Shown piece by piece: positions 13,901 through 26,100 of a stretch of DNA of 64,000 nt. The stretch comes from Dermatophagoides farinae (lineage: Eukaryota; Arthropoda; Arachnida; Sarcoptiformes; Pyroglyphidae), in NCBI RefSeq assembly GCF_024713945.1, contig NC_134685.1, positions 248,001 through 312,000 on the forward strand. The letters run 5' to 3'. The notes beneath the pieces were generated by a model. It searched no databases. It worked only from the letters and a program-made list of their open reading frames with translations, and was not told the DNA's origin. The position numbers were made by a program, and so were the translations under genes. Within the stretch, counting starts at the first letter, position 1; every line of letters starts with the position of its first letter.

Positions 13901-16900
13901 GATCAATGATCATTGACTTTTTTTTCTGTTTGAAAACCATTTTTAGAAAATTAACTAAATTACCAACAACAAAACAAAGATATAAATCTTGCAAACAGAT
14001 GATAAGCAGCACAGAGTTGTTGTTGTCGCGTTGTCTGTATAAGGTATTTTCGATGAAAAATGGAAAAAAAATACAACTCTGATAAGGTCGAGCTCATAAT
14101 ATTCTCCAGGTTTCGTTTGCCGTTTTTCATTCAGTTATATTCAAGGTGGTTTTTTTTCTCGGTTTTTTCCGGTAATCAAATCTTTGGCAAATATAACGAC
14201 ATTTCTTAATGTGAATGAAAGAAAGAAAGAGTGAATTATTCCACACATATACACACACACACACAATGTCCATTGTGTATAATAAATTTTGATTAAATCG
14301 GACATTTTCGGTTATACTGAATTTTCTTTCGTTGTTAGAATGTTTCCGGAATTTTCTCTCAAGAAAAGAATCCCGGATTCTTTTTTCCAGTGTTTCGTTA
14401 CACACACAGTAATGTGATGAGACAAAGGAAAAAAGTGAATTTCATTTTCTCTTCTTTCAGTTGCAACAACAACAACAACAACAACCCAAAAACCGGAATG
14501 AATAAAATGCATTTAATTAACATTTTTTCGTCCTGACTGGTTTTTTAGAAGATAAAATATTAATTAATATGGAAATAATGATTATTATCTATCCCCCGTT
14601 GCCATCAGCCCCCGAAAAAAATTGATATTCAAAAAGAGAAATCGAAAAATAATCTGTTCTAAATCTCTCCCATCATTATATATGATAATCAATCCGGATG
14701 TGTGTGTGTGTAATGTGTAATTAATTTTACATTTATAATCGTTTTTCGGTGATGTAGATGGTACCGTGAAACGGAAACTGGTGTTTATATGGCTGCCAAT
14801 CTATATGATGTCGATATTGATGATGGTGGTGGTGGCGGCAATACCGGTAACGGTTATCGAATGATATTCCGTCCAACAACAGCTTCACATAATGGTCAAT
14901 GGATTTGTATGGCAAATAATTCATTGGCCGAAGAAAAGGCAGTGATTCGTGTACAGGTACGATCACCTTTACAGGTAATGATTGAACCAAGACAACAAAT
15001 ACAAGTGGATGCAGGTCGTCCAATTACATTCAATTGTACGGCAATCGGTGGTCCACCTAATCGTCAACCATCATGGTATTTTAATGGTAAAAATATGCTC
15101 AATATTTTTCGTGAACATGTCCGTGATCAACGTATTCGGTTGATTGAACCAAATATACTACATATATCAGCTGTACGACGACAAGATGTTGGTAAGTTGT
15201 GGAAAAGTTTCTAAAACAAAAATTTCCTGATTTATTCGATATATCAATTAGGTGCATATCAATGTGTGATACAATCAGAACAGGATGAATCACAATCAAT
15301 TGTTGAATTAAAATTAGGTGATGTTGCACCAATGTTATTGGAAACATTCTCTGAAAGACAAGTGGTTGAATCAAATGCGGCTATTTCGATACGTTGTGTT
15401 GTGATTGGAACACCATTGCCACAGATACGTTGGTATCTAGATGGTCATCCAATACCACCAAATCTATCAAGATTTCGTACCGGTGATCATGTTACAAATG
15501 AAGGAAAGGTTGTCAGTTTTGTTAATATCACTAATATTCGGGTGATCGATGGTGGCCAAGTAAGTGATTATGATGATTTTGGATGATTTATTTTCAATCC
15601 GATTGTTACTTCCATACATACAAACGTAGTATACATGTGTAGCTGAAAATGAAGTTGGTAGAGCATCATTCGATGGTTTAGTATTAGTGAATGGTGGTCC
15701 GAATCTTCGTACATCATTCTGGAATCATCAACGTCATCATAATGTAAGCGTTGTAGCTAATATGGATGCTATAATACGTTGTCCAATTATTGGTTATCCA
15801 TTGGAATCAATTCAATGGGAACATAATAATAACATTCTACCGGTAAACCATCGACAATCAATTGAACCAATTATTGATGGTTATGGTGGTATATTGCGTA
15901 TTGAATCGGCACATTCATTTCAAGATTCTGGTGATTATATCTGTACAGTACGTATGGCCAACACAGCAACCGCCACTGCTACCGGAATCGATCAATCAGG
16001 AAATCATCGTTCACAACAACAGCATTCTACATTACTGAAAGGAAATGTGCAATTAAATGTACATTATGCACCGAAAATTGATAGGCATAGTTTACCTGGT
16101 CATTTGAAAACAAAACAAGGTGATCGTATAAAATTAATGTGTTCCGTCATTGAAGGTGATCAACCAATTGAAATTGAATGGTTTCGTGGTATGGCGATGA
16201 TGATGAAAGCAGTAAGACCATCGGATCAGATTTCCATACAGAATGGTGATGAATATTCATTATTAACATTTAAAAATGTAGCCATTACCGATTCAGATAA
16301 ATGGTATGTTTTCATTCAATTTTTGTTCACTTTCGTTGGACTCAATTGATTTCTATTCTTGACAACAACAACAACAACATAGGACATGTCGTGCACGTAA
16401 TGCATATGCAAGTGATAATAGTACAATTGAAATCATTGTAAATGTACCGCCAAAATGGATACATGAACCAAAAAATGTACAGGTCATATTGGGACGCAGT
16501 TTAACCATTAATTGTCAGGCCGAAGGTTATCCAAAACCAAAAATTGTATGGAAAAAAGCTATGACCACTATATCTACTTCGAATGTCATCAATAACGAAT
16601 TGATAAACACTAATAATTTTGATCAACAACTACAACAACAACATAAAACTAACAATGATTTTCGTGATATACTTTCAAGTTATCGTTATCAAGTATTTAG
16701 TAATGGTTCCTTATATCTTCAAGAAACAGAAATTACCGATACAGGTTTATACATGTGTCAGGTATGTTTGTTTCATTTGTGTTTCCGGATTGATTTTCTC
16801 TTTTTTTTCTGAATACTTTTGCGTAGATAAGTAACGGTATTGGTACAGATCTAAGTAAAGTAATCCAAATACAAGTACAACAACCACCACATGTTGAACA

Positions 16901-19900
16901 AAAATTCATCACTGAAACAGTGATAAAAGGTCAAACAGCAATATTACAATGTCGTAGTGATGGTGATCCAATCCTGATGGCTGAATGGAAACGTGATATG
17001 CAATCGATTCAATTACCACAGCAACAATCAAATCAACATTATGTGATAAAAGAAGATCAAAGTCAATCACGAACATCAATTATATCATATTTAGAAATCC
17101 TAGATACAAATCGTCTTGATTCAGCATTATTCACCTGTACAATATCGAATCCTTACGGTACAGATATCTGCAATATTCAACTTATTGTACAAGGTATGTG
17201 TTTGCTAACCAAGAATTCAGAATAATCCAACATACAATTGTCAACGATGAAAAAAAAACCCGAAAAGTAAAATTGTCAATCATTCAGGCGTTTGAGTTGT
17301 ATTAGACCATTATCATTTTCTCATGAACCGCTATCCATCACATTCTGTGCTCTTTATCCTCATTATTATTATGATGATGATCATCATCATAATAATGATA
17401 ATCATCATCATCAGCGACCACGATTATAGAATTGAAGCCAATTCCCTTAATTACCATTACCACAGACACAAACACACACACACACACATTACTGTCATTA
17501 ATCATAAAATTGAGACTTGAAGGAAATTGTCCTCTGTAATCAGTAATAATAATAGTAGCAATTATTCTAGCTGCTTTTTGTCGGTGCTGGCGGTGGTTGG
17601 TTAGTTAGTTTCTATGAGTTTATTCAATGAAAGAGAAAAAACTGCCGAAACATATAAACACAGAACGAGAGAATGAAATTTATATCTTTTTCATCCTATA
17701 TGTCTATAAGAATAGGAAAGAATAAAAAAAAAAGAATTATAATTCTATACATTTAGAGCTTAGAGATATGAATGTGTGTGGTAAGTGGTGGTGGTGGTGG
17801 TGGGTGTTTTTTAGGATTCTTGAAAAAAAATCCCAAAGAAAAAAAGAGAATCATCATCATTTCCAATTCTAACCAAGTACAAAATTCTCTCTATCTATTT
17901 CTCGTTTTTATATTCGATGCAATGGAATTATAGAGAGATCGGCAAAAATAAAGAAAAAGTTTTCACTTTATATTCGAAATGAAAAATTACCCGAAAAGAG
18001 TGGGAAAAAAGTGAGACAAGTTTTTTTTTCACTAATTCTCATTCTTTGACTTTGTATTTTTGATTCATCGAATCAGTGTTGGAATTTTTTGTTTTGTTTT
18101 TCACCGTAATAGTAGTTAATGATTGAAATTGTCATCATTGGATAATTAACTTTTTTTATATTTTTATTTTCGACTTTTTTATGGATGGATTTAAAAAATT
18201 TCTCATTTATTGGACCACGATCATTATTATAGAGGTACCGGAACCACCGCGTGATGTAGCAGTATCGGAAATAACAAGCCGTTCGGTAAAGATTAAATGG
18301 AAACCATCATTTGCTGGTAATAGTGCCATCATTGGTTTTATTGTACAATTTAAGGCCAAATGTTTTCATGATCATCTTCATCATCATAATCATCAATCGT
18401 CGATTAATAATAATAATGATAATACAGTGATAATCGATAAACGTACGATTGATGATGTAACATCATCAGCATCAGCATCAGCAGCAGCAACAACAACAAC
18501 CAATATAAATGGGCAAACATGGAAAGAATTATATATAAATGATGCCAATTTACAATCATTTATTCTGCGTGAATTATATCCATGGTGTTCATATGAATTA
18601 CAGATGAAAGCACAGAATTCTATTGGAAAAAGTGATTCAAGTCAAATTGTAACATTTAAAACACAGGAAGAAATGCCTGGTGGTCCACCTTTGGATGTTA
18701 GTGTTGAACCATTATCATCAAATTCATTGAAAATGAAATGGAGACCACCAGATCATTATCTACAATTTGGACAAATTAAAGGCTATTATATTGGATATCG
18801 AATCATATCGAATGATGTTACAAGTATTAGTAGTAGTACAAATAGCCGCCGTGTTCAATCAATCGATTCATTGTCAATGAATGAACAATATGCATATAAA
18901 AATGTTGAAGCAAATCTAGTTGAAACATCGATGAATAATGGTGCATATGAAATTGCTTATCTAACAAATCTAAAGAAACATACGCTATATTCAATTGTAG
19001 TGCAAGCATTCAATACGGCTGGTGCTGGTCCCCGATCCGATGAAGTAAGTTTGTGTGTGGGTGGAACAAAAACAAAAAAAAACTATCTGGACATGACTAA
19101 TTTGATTTTCTTGTTTTCTGTTTTTTTTCCATTTTCCATCTATATCGTTTGTCATATGCGAAAAAAAACTTGATCATCGTTTATTTGGTACGCAAATATA
19201 GATTACAGTACGAACATTGAATATTCAAAAATCAAATACAATCGTTTTGGAAGTGTTGAATACGGATATTGATTCTATAACGCTCCATTGGGAAATTGAT
19301 GACTATTCATCATCATCATCATCATCATCGACGTCATCATCCACATTGGCCAATGGAAATGATTTTATATTACACATTAGTGAAGAAGGTTCGGCTGGTA
19401 AATGGATAGAAAAAAAATTGCCTGGACAATTACGACGTCACGTTGAAACGAATTTAAAATGTGGAACTAAATATCTTTTATATATGACATATGTTTCATC
19501 TCAACAACAACAACAACAGTCGACTGCTACAGGTTTTTTCGTTTTTGAATTCGAATTTTTCATATTTTAATTTGAAATATTTCATACATAGGTGAAATAA
19601 TTACTACGCGAACTAAAGGAACGGTTGCCATTTCACCATCGTTGGATGAATTCATCGCTGTTAATGATACAGCCATAACAATGAATCTAGATTCCTGGCA
19701 TGATGGTGGTTGTCCGATACAGAATTTTACAATAAAATATCGACAACATCGCCACAAACATTGGAAAAATATTGGTACAATACGTTATGATCCTCTACAT
19801 CATCATCATCATCATCAACAACAACAACCACATCGATCATCAACATTTACGATAAATAATTTGGAATCGGATCAGATTTACATTCTTTCAGTGATTGCAG

Positions 19901-20977
19901 CATCAACAGCAGGTTTGTTTATTATTTTATTTGTGAATTATAATAATTTAACAAAAAAAAAAAACACATTGTTTAGGCATGACTGAAGCTATTTATAATT
20001 TCACTACATCAAATGCATCATTATCATCATCGACAATGATATTTCGGTTATCACCACCAGATCTTGCGTCATTTGAATATCAAGCGAATGCTCCATTTCA
20101 TAATGTAACGATAATGTTGCCAATAATCATATCGGTTATAGTATTGGTTGCTGTATTGACAACATTGATTGCATTTATGCGTAAACAAGAACTATTACGT
20201 CATGAACGTGAATGTATGACCCAACCTTCGCAGAATCTTCACCTTCGATCACCATCAATACGATCGAAAGATGATCTAACAGCAGCCACGGAAATGATTG
20301 CATATCCAATGGTCGATTATCATACGCTTTGTTCAACACCCAAAAATAAAGCTCAAGAAGCGGCTGTTGTATCACAAACAACAACAGCAGCTATGCAGCA
20401 ACCATTTGATGATATTTATAATTCAAAATCTTCAATGATTCATCATCACCATCATCATCATCCAACATCAACATTGATGCATTATTCACCATCAATCAAT
20501 TCGAAACATACGATTATTTGTGGTGAAAATAATAATAATAATAATAATCCTCGTTCAACCACACATGTAACAATCAATAATGGTATTGTTGGTGGTGGTA
20601 GTATCGGTAATCATCATATCTATGCTGAACCAAATGGTGCTATCATTGGCCATCATCCATTATCATCGTCTGGTTTGCCATCCCAGCAGCAACAACCACC
20701 ACCACAATCATCATTATCATTATCATCATCGACATATGCACAGCCTAGATTAATTATGGCTGCAACCGATATGATATCCACGGCCACAAATCACAATCAA
20801 CAACAACAGCATGATCCATCATCATCATTGTTGGATCAATCATCAATGATATCCACGGCTACATTAATCGTATCACAACAAGGTCCCAATAATAATAGCC
20901 AATCAATGAATGACCAATTTAATTGTGCCTTACTCAATCACAACAGCAATAATAATATAAACAATACCCATTTGTAA
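1756..20977 (+). CDS. Dscam-like: Dscam-family Ig/FN3 cell-adhesion receptor, 3' part (Ig2 half to C terminus)
   Basis: Homophilic cell-surface receptor of the Down syndrome cell adhesion molecule family. Exons: 1756-1905, 5326-5440, 14758-15191, 15252-15559, 15630-16303, 16383-16761, 16827-17193, 18233-19044, 19202-19532, 19592-19912, 19977-20977. All introns are GT-AG, phases match, and they give 1629 complete codons before TAA. Order: end of Ig2 (GRLIVTE), Ig3, Ig4 (PSWYFNGK), Ig5, Ig6, Ig7, Ig8 (FPKP-like GYPKPKIVWKK), Ig9 ending VQEVPEPP, two FN3 domains, then two more FN3 domains whose best matches are FN3-5 (CGTKY) and FN3-6 (SWHDGGCP). A single membrane helix (about 20108-20179) and a 265-residue tail rich in H, N, Q and S follow. 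The tail ends THL, a possible class I PDZ ligand. The 5' end lies outside the window. Arthropod Dscam1 has ten Ig and six FN3 domains, so FN3-3, FN3-4 and Ig10 appear to be missing. Family assignment is firm; which paralogue it is cannot be told from here. Confidence 0.9.
1906..5325. other. Dscam-like intron, 3.4 kb
   Basis: AT-rich intron with simple repeats: GTT run near 2264, CTG run near 2583 and 3078, CA runs near 3973 and 4300. No conserved coding segment was seen on either strand. Long open frames here are translations of microsatellites or of poly-T. Confidence 0.6.
5326..5440 (+). CDS. Dscam-like exon: N-terminal half of Ig3 (exon-6 equivalent)
   Basis: The 115-nt exon lies between an acceptor ending CAAAG at 5325 and donor GTATGT at 5441. 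It reads (E)PHNGVAPRIW, then CELVCIAQSWPLSSY(R), with the B-strand cysteine of an Ig fold. It enters in phase 1 from 1905 (G+AA gives Glu, as in the TEP motif of Dscam) and leaves in phase 2 into 14758 (AG+A gives Arg, followed by WYRE). In insect Dscam1 this position is the exon 6 cluster, with dozens of mutually exclusive copies. Only one copy is recognisable here. The acceptor follows an A/C-rich rather than pyrimidine-rich tract, so the exact 5' edge is less certain than the 3' edge. Confidence 0.75.
9105..9139. repeat. AATG tetranucleotide microsatellite
   Basis: Eight to nine tandem copies of AATG. Read on the - strand it gives a spurious FIHS-repeat open frame, which should not be annotated as protein. 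Confidence 0.95.
10226..10247. repeat. GT dinucleotide microsatellite
   Basis: Eleven uninterrupted GT units inside the large Dscam-like intron. Shorter GT/CA tracts occur throughout the window. Confidence 0.95.
14758..17193 (+). CDS. Dscam-like exon block: Ig3 second half to Ig9
   Basis: Five exons separated by introns of only 60-79 nt. Each Ig domain shows its paired cysteines and Trp. Ig3 ends WICMANNSLAEEKAVIRV. Ig4 carries FNCTAIGGPP. Ig5 has CVVIGTPLPQIRWYLDG and the DGGQ|YTCVAENEVG junction (15559/15630). Ig6 is CPIIGYPLESIQWEHNN. Ig7 is CSVIEGDQPIEIEWFRG. Ig8 is CQAEGYPKPKIVWKK with a glutamine/asparagine insert. Ig9 is CRSDGDPILMAEWKRDM, ending FTCTISNPYGTD. The order matches Ig3-Ig9 of arthropod Dscam domain by domain. 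Confidence 0.9.
17194..18232. other. Dscam-like intron between Ig9 and FN3-1
   Basis: A 1039-nt intron from donor GTATGT at 17194 to acceptor TATTATAG at 18232. It contains GAT/ATC and CA microsatellites and a GGT run near 17790. No coding signal was seen. Confidence 0.8.
18233..20977 (+). CDS. Dscam-like exon block: four FN3 domains, membrane helix, cytoplasmic tail
   Basis: FN3-1 begins EVPEPPRDVAV and carries a long H/N/S/A/T-rich insertion (about 18367-18510) before TWKELYIND. FN3-2 runs from GGPPLDVSVEPLSSNSLKMK to AFNTAGAGPRSDE|ITVRT across the intron 19045-19201. The third domain (19202-19532) has a run of serines and CGTKYLLYMTYVSS. The fourth has SWHDGGCPIQNFTIKYR and a His/Gln run. 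A hydrophobic segment IMLPIIISVIVLVAVLTTLI lies about 20108-20179, followed by basic RKQ and a low-complexity tail. TAA is at 20975-20977. Confidence 0.9.
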
Positions 20978-23148
20978 ATTTCAATTTCAACCCTTGTGGT
21001 GGGTATGTTTTTATTCTAGTTTGCTCTGTGGTGGTTCGTATCTGAATATCCGTCCACCTTTTATTTTGGGTGATTAATATCATCATCGTCGTCATTATCA
21101 ATATCAACACTGCCATTTATAAATATGAAAAATTTTTTTTGAAACATTTGAAAATATTTCAATTTACCTTATTGTTGCTTTGGATGTATCATATTATTAT
21201 CATGTAAAAAATAAAAAACAAATCATAATGGGTAATGATTGATTTTCTAACTCTTTATACTCATATCATAAAAAATAGTCGGGAGAAATATTTTTTTGCA
21301 TTTCTTCATTTTTAATTTGATCCATTCGGATATTATTCATCATCATCATCATCATCATTATTATTATTATTAAAAATTTCCTTAAAAATAAGTGACACTT
21401 ATGTCTTGACAAAGAAAAAAGAAGAATGAGAAAAGAGAAAAATGAAGAGATATATATAGAAAGAGAAAAAGAAAAAAAAGTTAAATTTTACAAAGATTAA
21501 TAATTATATAAAATAAAAATCACATCTCTCATCATCGGTCATCATTTGAGGCGGCAATTTTTTTTAATTTCGAAATAAAACGATCCAAAATTTAAGAATA
21601 GTCATCATTATCAGTGATATCGGCATCAGCGGCAAATATGAATAAAATGATTGGCCATATTTATGCTATGTAAAAAATTCTGGTATATTTGATGCTGATA
21701 TGGCTGCAACAAACAACAAGGTTGATGAAAACAAAGAAAGAAAAAAAAATTGAAAATTTTTGGATTAATTTTCATTGTCAAAAATCATTGGATTGTAGAT
21801 AAACAAAAATAGAGAAAAAATGAATAATCAGAAACGAGGAATTCAACATTGTCATCATCGATATATATGGATATGATTTGAACGATAAAAAAAAATTTCA
21901 TCATCTATTTTTTCTCTGCATTTATTAAAATTTTATTAGAAAAACTTACCAAATTTTAGGCCAATTACATGAGATGGAATTTATTTGCTTCTTTTTTTTA
22001 TAGAACGGAATCTATATATGGATTGTTGTGGATGTGTAGAAACTATTTGATCGATGATACATACATACATACACAAACACAAACACAAACACATAAAAAC
22101 AAGAATTTTAGAAAAGAAAAATAAAGAGAATGAAACAAAAAAAAAGAAAAATTTAGATTATTTTGATACACACAGAGATAGAGAGAACGGGAGAGAGAGA
22201 GAGAAAACCAAACAACATGGACAACTATAGGGAAATGTGGTTAATCAAAAAAAATCAATCAAATCAAATAAATTATAAATTACTAATAAGATAAAAGAGA
22301 GATGAAACGAATAAAACATTCTATTTGTAAATGTTTTTTCTTCCTGTTTTGAAAAAATTTCAAGCATATCACATTCAAATGATTATAGTAAAAAATGAAT
22401 AATTATATTTTATAATAATAATAATAATCTTAATATATAATTAGAATAATAATATTGAGAAAAAGGTAAAAAAAATTAATAGCTCTTTGACATTTCATCA
22501 TCGTCATCATCATCGATTGATTGACTGATTAAATTTGTGTGGGTGTGTGTGTGTGTAGATGTCAAGGTAGGCAGGCATGTTTCAATTTATTCGATAATTT
22601 TTTCTAAAAAAAACTAACAAAAAAACCTACATATATATAGTATATGTGTGTGTGTGATTGCATACGAATTGGAAAAAGAAAAAAAAATATCATTCTAAAC
22701 ATTATAATTGAAAAAAACTACTACTTATTATAAAAATGGTGGTAGCCAGGGGAGGTGAATCGATGAAAAATTGCCTGATGTGAATGCAAAATACACATAC
22801 TTCTATATATATGTTATTATTATATGTAACTACCATCCTCTTCATCTTGCAGCTAATCGATGCTTAGTAAAAAACGAAAATATTTTCTTGTAAAACAAAT
22901 CAGCATAATCTGCAACAACATTGATTGATGGTATACATGATGTTCGTGAATAATGTCAAAGAGCCATATGTTTAAGAAAATAGCGAAAAAAAATCAAATA
23001 CACCAACACATACAATACAATTGTTGTTGAACTAAATGCCAATTGTTGATTGGCGAAGATGGCGAGAGATTTGATAAAAAAATAATGAAGATAATGATGG
23101 ACGATTGCTGTTTGTTTATTTCTTGTTGTTGTTGCGTACATGTCACAA
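20978..23148. other. Dscam-like 3' UTR and convergent intergenic region
   Basis: AT-rich, with many A-runs and (ATC)n/(TG)n repeats. The first AATAAA after the Dscam-like stop is at 21210-21215 and further ones follow, so the cleavage site is uncertain. For eIF4G on the other strand, AATAAA (TTTATT on the + strand, about 23115-23120) lies roughly 30 nt past its stop. No gene was seen between. Confidence 0.6.
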
Positions 23149-26100
23149 TCATTTTTTATCTAAATTCTCGATAAACCTTTTTACAGTCATAAAGGCAATT
23201 GCTTTCGTTTTCCTGTGTACTTTCCATTGATAAAACGATTCATTTTGAATCAATTTATTATCACGTAGATAAATAAATATCTCAGGTAATAATTCTATAA
23301 TAAAATAATAATAAGAAATAATATTGATTAATGATTTTGTCAATAATAAATTTATGCTTACGTTGTGGTTGATTTAATTCTTCGAATAATGCTGTACATT
23401 TGATTAGAAATAAAATTTCATCATTTTTATCATTAACAAATGATTCTATGAGATTTTTGATTCTATCCCATTTTGTAGATGTTGCTGTGAAAAAAAACAT
23501 AACAAATCGATTAAAAAATGAATAAAAACTTTCAATAATAAAAATTACCATTATGTGTTTTGAAACATGCATATAAAAGTTTATAATATAAGGCACATTT
23601 AAAATCTTCATCGGTTTCATTTTGGGAAAAATTTTCCTAAATTTCAAAACAAAATAAAAAAAAAAGAAATATTAAATCCATTCAGAGACAAAACAAACCC
23701 ATTACCTTTATCTGTGATTTTAATTGATCCAAATCGGCCGTAACCATATATTGATCAATTATATCATCTAATTTATCATATTTATCTAATTCAGCCTGTT
23801 GTGTTGAATGAAAATATGGCCTTATTTCTTCAAAACATTTTTTATTCTAAAAATTAAAATAGAAAGAAACAATTATTAGTTATCGTTTAATGGCTGATTC
23901 ATTTCGGATTCACACTACGCATACCTTTTGTTCAATTGATTTTAATAGACTATCACGAAACAAGGCACTTTCACTGCCACTAATTTCATTATATGCTTTT
24001 ACAACAGCTTTCATTATATCATTCTTTGTTGCTGCTGATGAACCTTTTTCATAAACAATCAATGTTGCATAAGCAATTACTTCGGCAACAAATTGAAAAA
24101 ATTTTGGTAAATCTATTTTCAAATCTTCGTATTGAGCGAAAACGGCTTTTAGGCTGTTTGTGGTGGACAATATATATTATTATTAGATTAGATTATATCA
24201 TAGATTCAACAAAGAAAACGAAAAAACAAACCTTTCAAAAATATCTGAACACTCACAGAATGATGAACAAAAAAATTGTCCCAAAAATTGTCCAAATCTT
24301 TCACGTGGATTATATTCTTGACTAGTTTTATCAAGTGATAACACTATTGATTCCGAAATAAAATCGGCACATTTTGTTTTTGAGCAAAACGATTGAACAT
24401 CTTTATAAAATTCCTCAAAATCTTGTTTTTTTAAATATTCTTTCAATGCATCTGAAATGCGTTCCTGAAATTCCATTGGATTCAATACCGGTACAGCAGA
24501 AGCAGCAGATGATGATCGTAAATTATCCATCGAATCTGATCGAGGAGTTGGCGACAAATTGGCTGTTATCGATGATGATGATTTCAACGATTGTTGACTA
24601 TCACTACGATGATGTTTATCCATCTGACGATAATTTGTTACATCTGATACTTTACGTTCATCACGGCCACGTTGCGGATAATTCTTTGCATTTAGGCTAT
24701 CATGGAAGGTACTATAATAAGGAAAGAAATATCAGAAAATAACCAAAAACACATCACGACTTTAAAACAAAAACAACATACCGTTGATTTTTATCATTGG
24801 ACGAACCAAAATTTTTATTATCATAATTTGTCGATGATGAACGACTCTGTGAACCCGAATTTGAACCACCATGACTACCGGATGTAAACATGGAAAATCC
24901 AGATGATGATCCAGATTCATTTTTCGATGCACTTGAACTCTAAAAAAACATACAAATAGAAAAAAATATTCAACTATAAAATACAGATTAAGGCCATAAC
25001 CAAGAAACTTACCGTTATATTTTTTAAAACAGAAAAATTAAAACTTTTCATCGGGGCATTCATATGTTGTGATTTACGTTTATTTACCTGTTGCCATTCA
25101 TCGTTATTTTGAGCTATCCATCATCATCAAAATCAGATAGGGAAACATTAGTGATATTTTTTTCGCAAAAAATATTTACCATTATTTTGATGTTGATAAT
25201 GTTGTTGATGCTGTTGTTGTTTCTGTCGTTTTTTCATTTCATTTGCTGATTCATTTTTCATTCGTTGTTGCATTTCCATATCGGCATGTACCTGTGATAT
25301 TAATTTCGGTCCTTCCTTTTTACGACGTGGTATCCATTTATTTTTACGTAATTCTAATAGATCCAAAATCATAAAACGAATTCTTGGAGAGACTTTTGTT
25401 TCGGATTCTTCATTATATATCTTTTCCAATTGATTGAATAAAGTGTCAAATTTTGGAATGTGATCTTGAAATTTCATTCTTATCTGATCCGTTAATGTTC
25501 TACCAATATTAGTGATCAAGGCACAAAGACATTCAATATATTCTTCATGATTATATTCAACAAAATTCTTCAATAAATAAGTAAAACAAGCGAACATAAT
25601 TGATGCATTCAACATGTTTAGCTTGAATAGTTCGGAAATCAATTTGATATTACCAACCGATCGTTTACGTGCAAGCATTTTTTCTTCTTCTAATTGTTCT
25701 TCTAGTTGTTTCAACTTTTCCTGATTTTCCGTTGATTTAACCTCTTGTATTAGATCGGTTATATGCGAATACATAGCCTCAAAGAATGTATGTTGACATT
25801 TTGAAATGAGCAGATTTTTAAATTTCACTTGTACCATTTCATTGTTTTCATTCTCTTCATTCACTTTTATGTGTATTAATTCGGAACAAAATCCGGCATA
25901 TTGTTCGACAAATGCAGGTTCAGCAACGGCTTTATCAAAAATCAAATCGATAACACGTACAAGACGATTTTTTGTATCAATTTTCAGTGCTTTAAATTGT
26001 ACCAATAATGTTTTATAATTTTCTGGCGTCAATTTATTCAATATGGAACGGACAGTTTTCAATAGATTTCCAGTTTCAATCTCATTCGGATCCTCAGATT

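Larger units (their letters stand above)
5441..14757. other. Dscam-like intron, 9.3 kb
   Basis: Largest intron in the window. It is low in GC and full of GAT/CAT, TG/CA, TTC and GTT microsatellites and homopolymers. I searched for further copies of the exon at 5326-5440 (an Ig B-strand Cys, a Trp-Pro-like turn and a phase-2 donor after Tyr-Arg) and saw none. Diverged or short copies could be missed by eye. No RNA gene or transposon was recognised. Confidence 0.55.

Noticed and set aside
20978-23148. Search for tRNA or snRNA genes in this and the other intergenic stretches
   Set aside because: No A-box/B-box pair or cloverleaf could be assembled by eye. A covariance-model scan would be decisive.
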